Positions 1-7,645 of a stretch of DNA of 64,000 nucleotides are shown one piece after another. Under the pieces are notes generated by a model. It did not search any database, was not told the DNA's origin, and worked only from the letters and a program-made list of their open reading frames with translations. Source of the stretch: Arthrobacter sp042667405 (lineage in GTDB: Bacteria > Actinomycetota > Actinomycetes > Actinomycetales > Micrococcaceae); NCBI RefSeq assembly GCF_042667405.1, contig NZ_JBHVAL010000019.1, positions 28,387 through 92,386 on the forward strand. The letters are read 5' to 3'. Within the stretch, counting starts at the first letter, position 1. Each line of letters starts with the position of its first letter. A program made the translations under genes and the position numbers.

Positions 1-63
1 TTCACCGGCCGCCAGGTGGATTCGCTCCGGCAGCTCCTGGCCAAGGCCCCTGCGACCGCCTGA
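1..63 (+). CDS. C-terminal fragment of an unidentified protein
   Basis: Only the last 20 codons and a TGA stop fall inside the window. The fragment, ending DSLRQLLAKAPATA, looks like an amphipathic C-terminal helix. That would suit the end of a MarR-type regulator or many other small helical proteins. The sequence is too short to assign a family. It is followed directly by the promoter of the tRNA genes. Confidence 0.5.
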   Translation, partial: FTGRQVDSLRQLLAKAPATA

Positions 64-96
64 TTTTCCGTGTGATGCAGGTAACGCCCTATCGAT

Positions 97-125
97 TTGT
101 GCAGGTGGCAAGACTCCGGTAGAGT
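97..125 (+). promoter_or_regulatory. Sigma-70-type promoter for the tRNA-Gln/tRNA-Glu unit
   Basis: A TTGTGC box at 97-102 and a TAGAGT box at 120-125 are separated by exactly 17 bases. They lie about 75 bases upstream of tRNA-Gln, with no other gene between. The terminator after tRNA-Glu suggests one two-tRNA transcript. Confidence 0.6.
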
Positions 126-201
126 CATTACTCGTGCTGAGGGGCACGGAGGGAAAAGCCAAGGGAAACCGGGGCGAGGAACTCCGGTCCGAAAGTCACT
201 T

Positions 202-273
202 TGGGATATGGTGTAATTGGCAACACTACGGTTTCTGGTACCGTCATTCTAGGTTCGAGTCCTGGTATCCCAG
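202..273 (+). tRNA. tRNA-Gln (anticodon CTG)
   Basis: This is a 72-base cloverleaf. The acceptor stem TGGGATA/TATCCCA is followed by discriminator G273. The anticodon loop TTCTGGT is closed by ACGGT/ACCGT, and a canonical GGTTCGAGTCC T-arm is present. The anticodon CTG reads CAG, the dominant glutamine codon in a high-GC genome. No CCA is encoded, so the 3' end must be added by nucleotidyltransferase. Confidence 0.95.
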
Positions 274-401
274 CTCTGAAAATCCGCGTGGATACGCTGG
301 AAATTCGGAAGTTCCAAGCCGCGAAAGCGATTTGGAGCAGAGCTGAAAGTATGAAATACTCATTCAGCTTGATCGCCGGAAACGGTGATAGAAAAGTGCA
401 A

Positions 402-474
402 GGCCCCATCGTATAGCGGCCTAGTACGCCGCCCTCTCACGGCGGTAACGCGGGTTCGAATCCCGCTGGGGTCA
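402..474 (+). tRNA. tRNA-Glu (anticodon CTC)
   Basis: This is a 73-base cloverleaf with acceptor GGCCCCA/TGGGGTC (one G-T pair) and discriminator A474. The anticodon stem is GCCGC/GCGGC-like around the loop CCTCTCA, and the T-arm contains GGGTTCGAATCCC. Anticodon CTC reads GAG. It lies 128 bases after tRNA-Gln; I see nothing else in that spacer. CCA is not encoded. Confidence 0.95.
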
Positions 475-479
475 CAAGC

Positions 480-517
480 AAATCCCCCGGAACTCTGGTT
501 CCGGGGGATTTCTTTTT
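480..517 (+). terminator. Intrinsic terminator of the tRNA unit
   Basis: A perfect 14-bp inverted repeat (480-493 with 498-511) with a TCTG loop is followed by a run of five T at 513-517. It begins six bases after tRNA-Glu, so it ends the tRNA transcript. Confidence 0.9.
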
Positions 518-572
518 GCCCTTTGCGCCTGCCCCTCGCTCCTACGGGAGCCGGGGCTGGCATGATGATGCT

Positions 573-2366
573 GTGACTGCACACCAAGACCCGTCAGCTT
601 CCCGGGCAAGCCCAGAGCCGCGCGCCGTCCCTCAAGGGGCGGCGGCCGCCGTCGGGACCCTGGAAGCTGCCCGTGCCGAACTCGCTGCCACTGCCCTTCC
701 CCTTGCAGTGCCTGAGGTGCACGAAGCCCGCCAATGGATCCGGGAATCTTTGGCGCAGCTGGACGATTACATCATTCCCCGTTACCGCAGCCTGGACGCG
801 CCGCTGCTGGCCGTCGTCGGCGGTTCAACCGGGGCAGGGAAGTCCACGTTGGTCAACGGCCTGGTGGGCTTTCCCGTGACGCGGGCGGGGGCGATCAGGC
901 CCACAACCCGCCAGCCGATCCTGCTGCACCACCCCAAGGACGCTGAGTGGTTCGAAGGGCAACGGATTCTGCCCGGCCTGCAGCGGATCCGCGGGACGGT
1001 GTCGTCGGTTCCCGTTCCGGCCAACCAGGCAGGCGCGGCTCCCGATCCGCAGGCGATCACGTCGTTGGTGCTGGCCGCGCACGACACGGTGCCCCAAGGC
1101 ATAGCGCTCCTGGACGCCCCGGATGTGGACTCCATCTCCGACGACAACCGCCGGCTGGCGGGGCAGTTGCTGGCTGCCGCGGACCTTTGGATCTTTGTCA
1201 CCACCGCCAACCGCTATGCCGACGCCGTTCCGTGGCGGCTGCTTCTGGACGCGGCTTCGCGGGACATCACCGTAGCCGTGGTCCTGGACCGCGTGCCGCC
1301 GGCGGCGGAGGAGGAAGTCAGGACCGATTTGCAGGCGATGCTGGACCGGCAAGGACTCGGCGAAGCGAAGCTCTTCGTTGTGCCGGAGAGCGCCCTGGAC
1401 GGGCTGGGCATGCTCCCGGCGGAATCGGTGGAACCCCTGCGGCTGTGGCTGGGAGCTCTTGCTGCCGATGCGTCCGGGCGTGCAGACGTCGCCCGTCGGA
1501 CACTCAACGGTGCGGTGAAAGCGGTGAGCCATCGACTGGAGGGCGTTGCCGCAGCCGCGAGTGCGCAGGAAACCGCAGCACGTGACCTCGGGCGTTCGTG
1601 CGAGGAGGAATATGAACACGCACTGGCCCGCATTCTGGATGCTACGAAGGACGGGGCACTGTTGCGCGGCGAAGTACTTGCCCGGTGGCAGGACTTCGTG
1701 GGAACGGGGGAGTTCTTCCGCAGCCTTGAACAGAACATCGGACGCATGCGGGACCGGATGGGCGCCTTCTTCCGCGGCGAACCGGCTCCGGCAGTGAAGG
1801 TGGAGACCGCTATCGAGACAGGACTCCAGGCCGTGATTTTGGACGAAGCCGCAAATGCGGCCGAAAACGTCGACAGGCGTTGGCGCTCGGATCCTGCGGG
1901 CCGCCAGCTCCTTGGTACCGATGACCTGTCCGGGACCAGCGAGGGCTTTGACGCCAAGGCAGCGGCGGCCATTCGCACCTGGCAGGAGGGATTGATGGAG
2001 ATGATCCGCACCCAAGGCCAGGGCAAGCGTACCCAAGCCCGGTGGCTGTCCTTCGGCGTCAACGGACTGGGTGCTGCCCTCATGGTGGTGGTGTTCTCCA
2101 TGACGGCCGGACTTAGCGGCCTGGAGATCGGCATCGCCGGTGGGACCGCTGTGGTCGGCCAGAAGCTGCTGGAAGCAGTGTTCGGTGAGGACGCGGTCCG
2201 TCGCCTGGCCCAGCAGGCCAGGCAAGATCTGCATACACAGTGCCAGCGCCTCCTGGATGAAGAGCGGCATCGCTTCCTCAGCAGGATCGAGGCTGCCGCG
2301 ACAGGCTCCGGCGAAGACCTGCTCAGGCGTGCCAAGGCCCTCCGTCGGCTGGCAGGGGCCGCATGA
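573..2366 (+). CDS. Dynamin-like/YfjP-type membrane GTPase A
   Basis: A 597-residue P-loop protein read from GTG 573; an earlier in-frame TTG at 516 lies inside the tRNA terminator and is unlikely. The G1 motif GGSTGAGKST lies near residue 83 and a G3-like LLDAPDVDS near 179. Where G4 (NKxD) is expected there is VVLDRVPPA, so guanine specificity looks lost or altered. A long helical middle is followed by hydrophobic segments at about residues 490-535 and a charged helical tail. This order, GTPase head, helical stalk and late membrane paddle, fits bacterial dynamin-like or YfjP-family proteins. The stop overlaps the start of the next GTPase by four bases (ATGA), so the two are probably made together and may heterodimerise. 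The ribosome site is weak. The membrane role is inferred. Confidence 0.75.
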   Translation: MTAHQDPSASRASPEPRAVPQGAAAAVGTLEAARAELAATALPLAVPEVHEARQWIRESLAQLDDYIIPRYRSLDAPLLAVVGGSTGAGKSTLVNGLVGFPVTRAGAIRPTTRQPILLHHPKDAEWFEGQRILPGLQRIRGTVSSVPVPANQAGAAPDPQAITSLVLAAHDTVPQGIALLDAPDVDSISDDNRRLAGQLLAAADLWIFVTTANRYADAVPWRLLLDAASRDITVAVVLDRVPPAAEEEVRTDLQAMLDRQGLGEAKLFVVPESALDGLGMLPAESVEPLRLWLGALAADASGRADVARRTLNGAVKAVSHRLEGVAAAASAQETAARDLGRSCEEEYEHALARILDATKDGALLRGEVLARWQDFVGTGEFFRSLEQNIGRMRDRMGAFFRGEPAPAVKVETAIETGLQAVILDEAANAAENVDRRWRSDPAGRQLLGTDDLSGTSEGFDAKAAAAIRTWQEGLMEMIRTQGQGKRTQARWLSFGVNGLGAALMVVVFSMTAGLSGLEIGIAGGTAVVGQKLLEAVFGEDAVRRLAQQARQDLHTQCQRLLDEERHRFLSRIEAAATGSGEDLLRRAKALRRLAGAA

Positions 2367-3982
2367 GCCGCCACAGCCAGGTTCGCGAATCATCCCAACT
2401 GCAGCGAAAGCTCGAAGCCCTCAACAATGCCCGGGAACTGGCCGAGGGGGTCCTTCCGGATCAGGACCTCCAATCTGTCTACGACGTCCTGGAGCGGGCG
2501 GCATCGCGGCGCTCCTTGTCGGCAGGGCACACCGTGGTGGGGTTCTTCGGTGCTACCGGCAGCGGAAAGTCCTCGTTGTTCAACGCCGTGTCCGGAAGCG
2601 AGCTTGCCTCCGCTACTGCGCGCAGGCCTACGACGTCCCAGCCCTTGGCGGGTATCTGGGGCGAAGAGGGCAGTGGTCCACTTCTTGATTGGTTGGGGGT
2701 CAAGGATCGCCACGTGCTGCCGGCAGTGCCGGGATTCGCCGAGGCCGACGCCGGGCTGGTGCTCCTTGATCTGCCGGATTTCGACTCGACACGTTTGGAA
2801 AACCGGGAAATTGTCCAGCGCATGGTCGGGATGGTGGATGTCCTGGTGTGGGTCATGGACCCCCAGAAATACGCCGATGCAGCGGTGCACAACGAGTTTC
2901 TCCGCCCGATGGCCTCCCACGGCGCTGTCACCTTGGTCGTCCTGAACCAGGTGGACAAACTCAGCGCCCCCGATGCTGCCGCAGTCATGGACTCCTTGAA
3001 GGGGATACTTGCGCGCGACGGCCTGGAAAAGGTCCGTGTCATCGGTGCGTCAGCCCTAACGGGCGACGGCGTGCCAACCGTCCGTGCCGCCATCAGAAAC
3101 GTCGTGGTTCAGCGGGCCGCCACCACGCAGCGCCTGGCTGCCGATGTTGCCAGGGCTGCCGCCGGATTGGCCGAGGTGTCCGGAGACGGAGAAGCACAGG
3201 GCATCACCAGTGGCGCCAAGTCCCGCCTTGCCTCGGAATTGGCGACGGCGGCCAACGTACCGGTGGTGGTGGATGCGGTCCAGCGTTCCTTCCGGAGGGA
3301 ATCGGCGCGCAGGACCGGGTGGCCCGTGACGCGATGGTTGCTGCGGTTCCGTCCCGACCCCCTGCGGAGGCTGAACCTGGGGCGAAACGACACCAAACCC
3401 GAGCTGAGCCGGACGTCCTTGCCCCCGGCGGGCGCGCCGCAGCGTGCGCGGACGGACGCAGCCGTCCGGGATTTTGCCGATGAGGCTTCTTCCGGCGCTC
3501 CCGGTCCCTGGCGTGCGGCAATCCGTGCAACCGCACGTGACGGCCGTGAGCAGCTGCCGGATGCGCTGGACCAGGCCATCGCCGGAACAGACCTGAAAAC
3601 GGCGAAGCGTCCTTTGTGGTGGCTGCTGTTCAACACGCTGCAGTGGATCGCGCTCCTGTTGGCCGTCGGCGGACTTGGCTGGCTCGGAGTCCTGGCGGCC
3701 CTGGGCTACTTCCAGATGCCCGTGCCGGAGGTTCCGCGGACCGAAGGATGGCCGTGGCCCACGCTGATGGTGGCCGGGGGAGTAGCGCTGGGGGTGCTGC
3801 TGGCGATTGCCGGACGCGTATTGGGTGGCTGGGCGGCACGAATCAGGGCAACGGGGGCGTCGAAACGTTTGCGGGCTGCCGTGGCGGTGGTAGCTGAGCA
3901 ACGGATCGTCGAACCCGTGGAGGTGGAAATCACGCGGTTGAAGGCCTTCAACGCGGCGCTGAAAGCTGCCCGCCGGGACTAG
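2363..3982 (+). CDS. Dynamin-like/YfjP-type membrane GTPase B
   Basis: A 539-residue partner of the upstream GTPase, starting at ATG 2363 within its stop codon. G1 is GATGSGKSS (about residue 63), G3-like DLPDFDS is near 135, and a proper G4, NQVDK, is near 194. So this copy, unlike its neighbour, should bind GTP in the usual way. Two hydrophobic hairpins at about residues 417-449 and 465-492 separate the head from a C-terminal helix. The DLPD in place of DxxG is also seen in related GTPases. Pairs of unequal dynamin-like GTPases act in membrane remodelling in other actinobacteria (Streptomyces DynA/DynB); that role here is inference. A tandem duplication of about 20 bases spans the stop codon. 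Confidence 0.78.
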   Translation: MSRHSQVRESSQLQRKLEALNNARELAEGVLPDQDLQSVYDVLERAASRRSLSAGHTVVGFFGATGSGKSSLFNAVSGSELASATARRPTTSQPLAGIWGEEGSGPLLDWLGVKDRHVLPAVPGFAEADAGLVLLDLPDFDSTRLENREIVQRMVGMVDVLVWVMDPQKYADAAVHNEFLRPMASHGAVTLVVLNQVDKLSAPDAAAVMDSLKGILARDGLEKVRVIGASALTGDGVPTVRAAIRNVVVQRAATTQRLAADVARAAAGLAEVSGDGEAQGITSGAKSRLASELATAANVPVVVDAVQRSFRRESARRTGWPVTRWLLRFRPDPLRRLNLGRNDTKPELSRTSLPPAGAPQRARTDAAVRDFADEASSGAPGPWRAAIRATARDGREQLPDALDQAIAGTDLKTAKRPLWWLLFNTLQWIALLLAVGGLGWLGVLAALGYFQMPVPEVPRTEGWPWPTLMVAGGVALGVLLAIAGRVLGGWAARIRATGASKRLRAAVAVVAEQRIVEPVEVEITRLKAFNAALKAARRD

Positions 3983-4001
3983 AAGCTGCCCGCCGGACTA
4001 G
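3963..4001. repeat. Tandem duplication spanning two convergent stop codons
   Basis: Copy 1 (3963-3982) and copy 2 (3983-4001) share AAGCTGCCCGCCGG and ACTAG and differ by one G. Copy 1 holds the TAG of GTPase B; copy 2 holds the stop of the DUF1697 gene on the other strand. Confidence 0.85.
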
Positions 4002-4534
4002 AGTGCTGCGGCCGCGTCCCTGACCTTGACCAGGGTCCGGAGGTTCCGGGTGGTGGTGCTTGCCTTGTACCGCGGTTTGGCGGACAGCTTGCTGAACGGG
4101 CTGTCCAACGTCCCGCCGGCAGGGGCCAACCAGGCCATCGCCTCCGGGCCCAGGCGTGTCTGTTCCACGCCATCCAACGTCTTACCGGCGTCAAATAGCT
4201 CATCGAGCATGTCACTGTCCGAGGCCAGGGTGATGTAGCTGTGGGTCGACTTGTCGTCGGCCGGGTAGGGGCAGGCCTCGACCAGCTGGGCCACGCGGTC
4301 CGCTGTCAGGACTACCACCCAGGCGTCATAGCCAAAGGAGTCCCTAAGGCACTTCTCGAATTGTGCCTTGACGTCCTTGGCGCCGAGCCCGCTTTGCAGC
4401 ACGACGTTTCCGCTGGCCAGCAGGGTCTTCAATTTGGAAAACGGGTAGTCCTGGAGCGCGGCCTTGAGATCGGCCATCTTGATGTTGATACCGCCCACAT
4501 TGATGCCCCGCAGGAACACGGCGTAGCTTTCCAT
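3998..4534 (-). CDS. DUF1697 family protein
   Basis: A 178-residue protein starting MESYAVFLRGINVGG, the typical DUF1697 N-terminus (a strand followed by an RGINVGG turn). The next conserved block, LKTLLASGNVVLQS, is also present. Length matches the family. Members are soluble, ferredoxin-like-fold proteins of unknown function. It reads in the same direction as the IclR regulator two bases upstream, so they may be co-transcribed. Its stop lies inside the short tandem duplication at the convergent junction with GTPase B. Confidence 0.85.
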   Translation of the reverse strand: MESYAVFLRGINVGGINIKMADLKAALQDYPFSKLKTLLASGNVVLQSGLGAKDVKAQFEKCLRDSFGYDAWVVVLTADRVAQLVEACPYPADDKSTHSYITLASDSDMLDELFDAGKTLDGVEQTRLGPEAMAWLAPAGGTLDSPFSKLSAKPRYKASTTTRNLRTLVKVRDAAAAL

Positions 4535-4536
4535 GG

Positions 4537-5256
4537 CTAGTCGTTGTTCTTCCGCAACGCCTCAGTCAGGACCCGCGCTGCATTGCAGACGACTTCGGCA
4601 TGCAGGCGGCCGGGCTGGCGGGTGAGCCGTTCGATCGGGCCCGAAATCGACACCGCGGCAATGACACGGCCGGAGGGCCCGCGCACCGGTGCTGAAACAG
4701 AGGCGACCCCAGGCTCGCGTTCGCCGAGGCTCTGACCCCAGCCCCGGCGTCGTACTCCTGCCAGTACGGTAGGCGTGAACCGGGCGTTCTGCAGTCCTTC
4801 CAAGAGGCGGTCGTGGTCCTCCCACGCCAGCAGCACCTGGGCGGCCGAGCCGGCCTTCATGGACAATTGGGTGCCGACCGGGATGGTGTCGCGGAGGCCG
4901 ATGGGACGCTCTGCCGAGGCCACGCAGACGCGCCAGTCGCCTTGGCGGCGGAAGATCTGGGCGCTTTCTCCGGTCGCGTCCCGGAGCTGGATGAGTACGG
5001 GGCCAGCGGAGGCGATCAGGCGGTCTTCGCCGGCGGCGGAGGCGAGCTCAACGAGACGGCTTCCCAGGACGAAGCGTCCTTGGATGTCGCGGCTCACCAG
5101 GCGGTGGTGGACCAGCGCCAAGGCAAGGCGGTGAACTGTAGGGCGGGCGAGTCCGGTGGCTGCTACGAGCTGCGCAAGTGTCGTTGGTCCGGCCTCCAGG
5201 GCATCAAGCACTTGGGCCGCTTTATCAATGACACCGACTCCACTAGAATTGTCCAT
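4537..5256 (-). CDS. IclR-family regulator divergent from leuCD (LtbR/NdgR-like)
   Basis: A 239-residue regulator taken from ATG 5256 (MDNSSGVGVIDKAAQ). The reading frame is open for 41 more codons, but that stretch crosses the intergenic operator region and does not look like protein. An N-terminal winged helix (about residues 8-65, with TTLAQLVAATGLARPTVHRL) precedes the IclR effector domain (about 80-235). In Corynebacterium (LtbR) and Streptomyces (NdgR) the IclR gene beside leuCD controls leucine and other amino-acid biosynthesis. The same divergent arrangement here makes that role likely. A 15-base inverted repeat lies in the shared promoter region. Confidence 0.88.
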   Translation of the reverse strand: MDNSSGVGVIDKAAQVLDALEAGPTTLAQLVAATGLARPTVHRLALALVHHRLVSRDIQGRFVLGSRLVELASAAGEDRLIASAGPVLIQLRDATGESAQIFRRQGDWRVCVASAERPIGLRDTIPVGTQLSMKAGSAAQVLLAWEDHDRLLEGLQNARFTPTVLAGVRRRGWGQSLGEREPGVASVSAPVRGPSGRVIAAVSISGPIERLTRQPGRLHAEVVCNAARVLTEALRKNND

Positions 5257-5271
5257 GTAATGATATTGCCG

Positions 5272-5286
5272 TCTCATTATCTGAGA
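5272..5286. promoter_or_regulatory. Candidate operator between iclR-type gene and leuC
   Basis: The inverted repeat TCTCA-TTATC-TGAGA sits 15 bases from the IclR start and 80 bases upstream of leuC. Position and symmetry suit an autoregulating IclR protein. Binding is not shown by sequence alone. Confidence 0.5.
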
Positions 5287-5339
5287 TGCAAGTTGTTTCG
5301 CTGGCCTATTTCGCAGCGGTGCTGCTTCAGTGGATGTAG
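5286..5339 (+). CDS. Possible 17-residue leader peptide upstream of leuC
   Basis: ATG 5286 opens a 17-codon frame, MQVVSLAYFAAVLLQWM, ending TAG at 5337, 27 bases before leuC. It has no ribosome site, but a CATTAT box at 5275-5280 could place transcription at the ATG, making it leaderless. Three Leu and three Val codons would suit a branched-chain leader. I see no terminator hairpin before leuC, so classical attenuation is not supported. It may be chance. Confidence 0.25.
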   Translation: MQVVSLAYFAAVLLQWM

Positions 5340-5366
5340 AACAACCAACAGTGAAGGGAGCAGGCC

Positions 5367-6818
5367 GTGGGAAAGACACTGGCCGAGAAAGTCTGGGACG
5401 CGCACGTGGTGCGCAAGGGTGAAGGCGAAGGAGCCAACGCCCAGCCCGATCTTCTCTTCATTGACCTCCACCTCGTCCACGAAGTGACGTCGCCGCAAGC
5501 CTTCGAAGGCCTGCGTCTGGCCGGCCGCAAGCTGCGCCGCGTCGACCTGACCATCGCCACCGAGGACCACAACACTCCCACGCTGGATATCGACAAGCCG
5601 ATTGCCGACCTCACCAGCCGCACGCAGATCGAAACGCTGCGCGCCAACTGCAAAGAGTTCGGTGTGCGCCTGCACTCGCTGGGTGACAAGGAACAGGGCA
5701 TCGTGCACGTCGTGGGCCCGCAGCTGGGCTTGACCCAGCCGGGCATGACTGTGGTCTGCGGCGACTCGCACACCTCCACGCACGGCGCCTTCGGTGCACT
5801 GGCCATGGGCATCGGCACCTCCGAGGTCGAGCACGTCATGGCTACCCAGACTCTGTCCCTGAAGCCGTTCAAGACCATGGCGATCAACGTCGAGGGAACA
5901 TTGCGTCCGGGCGTCACCGCAAAAGACATCATCCTGGCCGTCATCGCCAAGATCGGTACCGGCGGTGGCCAGGGCTATGTCCTGGAATACCGCGGTTCGG
6001 CCATCCGCGCGCTGTCCATGGATGCGCGCATGACCATCTGCAACATGTCCATCGAGGCCGGCGCACGTGCCGGCATGGTCGCTCCGGACCAGACCACCTT
6101 CGAGTACATGAAGGGCCGTCCGCACGCGCCGCAGGGCGCTGACTGGGACGCCGCCGTCGAGTACTGGAACACGCTTCACACCGATGCGGACGCGACGTTC
6201 GACGTCGAGGTGGACCTGGATGCCGACACGCTGGAACCGTTCGTGACCTGGGGAACCAATCCGGGCCAGGGTGTTTCCCTGTCCGCAAAGGTCCCGTCCC
6301 CGGAAGACTTCGGCGACGAAAACGCCAAGCTGGCCGCTGAGCGCGCACTGACCTACATGGGCCTGGAAGCTGGAACGCCCATGAAGGACATCCGGGTGGA
6401 TACCGTCTTCCTGGGTTCGTGCACCAACTCCCGCATCGAGGACCTGAGCGCAGCCGCGGACATTATCCGCGGCCGTGAGAAGGACCCGAACGTGCGCATG
6501 CTGGTGGTTCCCGGTTCGGCCCGTGTCCGTTTGGAAGCCGAAGCCATGGGCCTGGACAAAGTGTTCAAGGACTTCGGTGCCGAGTGGCGTTTCGCCGGTT
6601 GCTCCATGTGCCTGGGCATGAATCCGGACCAGTTGGCACCGGGGGAGCGTTGTGCCTCGACGTCCAACCGCAACTTCGAAGGCCGGCAGGGCAAGGGCGG
6701 ACGCACGCACCTGGTCTCGCCCGTCGTCGCCGCAGCCACCGCCATCCGCGGAACGTTGAGCTCGCCGTCGGACCTTGAACCGGCGTCGGCCGGAACGCTG
6801 ACCGGAACCGCAGTCTAG
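5367..6818 (+). CDS. leuC: 3-isopropylmalate dehydratase large subunit
   Basis: A 483-residue aconitase-family subunit that isomerises 2- to 3-isopropylmalate in leucine synthesis. The start is GTG 5367, eight bases after GAAGGGAG. The N-terminal block MGKTLAEKVWDAHVV, the VVCGDSHTSTHGAFG motif and the three 4Fe-4S cysteines (CTNSR near residue 352, CSMCLGMNPD near 412) are all present. It is followed after ten bases by leuD, with which it forms the enzyme. Long open frames on the opposite strand are shadows of GC-rich codons. Confidence 0.97.
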   Translation: MGKTLAEKVWDAHVVRKGEGEGANAQPDLLFIDLHLVHEVTSPQAFEGLRLAGRKLRRVDLTIATEDHNTPTLDIDKPIADLTSRTQIETLRANCKEFGVRLHSLGDKEQGIVHVVGPQLGLTQPGMTVVCGDSHTSTHGAFGALAMGIGTSEVEHVMATQTLSLKPFKTMAINVEGTLRPGVTAKDIILAVIAKIGTGGGQGYVLEYRGSAIRALSMDARMTICNMSIEAGARAGMVAPDQTTFEYMKGRPHAPQGADWDAAVEYWNTLHTDADATFDVEVDLDADTLEPFVTWGTNPGQGVSLSAKVPSPEDFGDENAKLAAERALTYMGLEAGTPMKDIRVDTVFLGSCTNSRIEDLSAAADIIRGREKDPNVRMLVVPGSARVRLEAEAMGLDKVFKDFGAEWRFAGCSMCLGMNPDQLAPGERCASTSNRNFEGRQGKGGRTHLVSPVVAAATAIRGTLSSPSDLEPASAGTLTGTAV

Positions 6819-6828
6819 GAGGACCCCC

Positions 6829-7437
6829 ATGGAAAAATTCACGACCCACACCGGCATCGGGGTCCCGCTGCGCCAGAGCAACGTCGACACCGACCAGATC
6901 ATCCCCGCTGTCTACCTCAAGCGCATCACCCGCACCGGCTTCGAGGACGCCCTCTTCGCCGGATGGCGCAAAGACGAGTCCTTCATCCTTAACCAGGCTC
7001 CGTTCAATGCCGGTTCCGTCCTGGTGGCCGGTCCGGACTTCGGCACGGGCTCCTCCCGTGAGCACGCCGTGTGGGCGCTGAAGGACTACGGGTTCAAGGC
7101 CGTCCTGTCCTCGCGGTTCGCTGACATCTTCCGCGGCAACTCCGGCAAGCAGGGCCTGCTCGCTGCTGAGGTTGCGCAGGACGACATCGAGCTCATCTGG
7201 AAGGTCCTGGAAAACAATCCGGGTACCGAGGTCAAGGTGGACCTGGTGTCCAAGACGGTTGAATGCGGAAACGTCGTGGCACCGTTCGAGATCGACGACT
7301 ACACCCGCTGGCGCCTTCTGGAAGGCCTGGACGACATTGGCCTGACCCTCCAGCACGAAGAAGACATCACCGCTTACGAAGCCACCCGGCCCTCGTTCAA
7401 GCCGCGGACTCTCCCGGCGAAAGTGGACGCCGTCTGA
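6829..7437 (+). CDS. leuD: 3-isopropylmalate dehydratase small subunit
   Basis: A 202-residue swivel-domain partner of LeuC. It starts at ATG 6829 behind a perfect AGGAGG. The conserved VDTDQIIPA and the GPDFGTGSSREHAVWAL loop, which binds substrate, are intact. Length fits the short bacterial type. A strong terminator follows, so leuC-leuD is a two-gene operon. Confidence 0.97.
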   Translation: MEKFTTHTGIGVPLRQSNVDTDQIIPAVYLKRITRTGFEDALFAGWRKDESFILNQAPFNAGSVLVAGPDFGTGSSREHAVWALKDYGFKAVLSSRFADIFRGNSGKQGLLAAEVAQDDIELIWKVLENNPGTEVKVDLVSKTVECGNVVAPFEIDDYTRWRLLEGLDDIGLTLQHEEDITAYEATRPSFKPRTLPAKVDAV

Positions 7438-7470
7438 CAGCTGACGGATCAGTGGAAATTACGCTGGCAG

Positions 7471-7513
7471 AGGACCGCCGAACCCCTTCGAAAGGGTCCG
7501 GCGGTCCTTTTTT
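7471..7513 (+). terminator. Intrinsic terminator of leuCD
   Basis: The 10-bp stem AGGACCGCCG/CGGCGGTCCT (7471-7480 with 7499-7508) has a further inner pairing ACCCtt/aaGGGT. It ends in a run of six T. It lies 34 bases after the leuD stop. The rest of the 208-base gap before murA should carry the murA promoter, which I could not place confidently. Confidence 0.9.
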
Positions 7514-7645
7514 GCGCTGGTTTTGCCGAGATCGGATCCGGGTGCCGCGGGGCGGGTCCATTTCGGTTCGGTAACGTGAGCTTCTATGCTTAGCTGGAGC
7601 CTTTGTCAGTTTGGGGGGCGAGTAGTCGTGAGGAAACCGGTATAG

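Noticed and set aside
825..2393. 522-codon frame antisense to GTPase A
   Set aside because: Shadow of a well-supported P-loop gene; composition is Arg/Gly/His-rich and not protein-like.
5277..6902. 541-codon open frame antisense to leuC
   Set aside because: It mirrors leuC codon by codon; GC-rich third positions keep the opposite frame open. No family resemblance or ribosome site.
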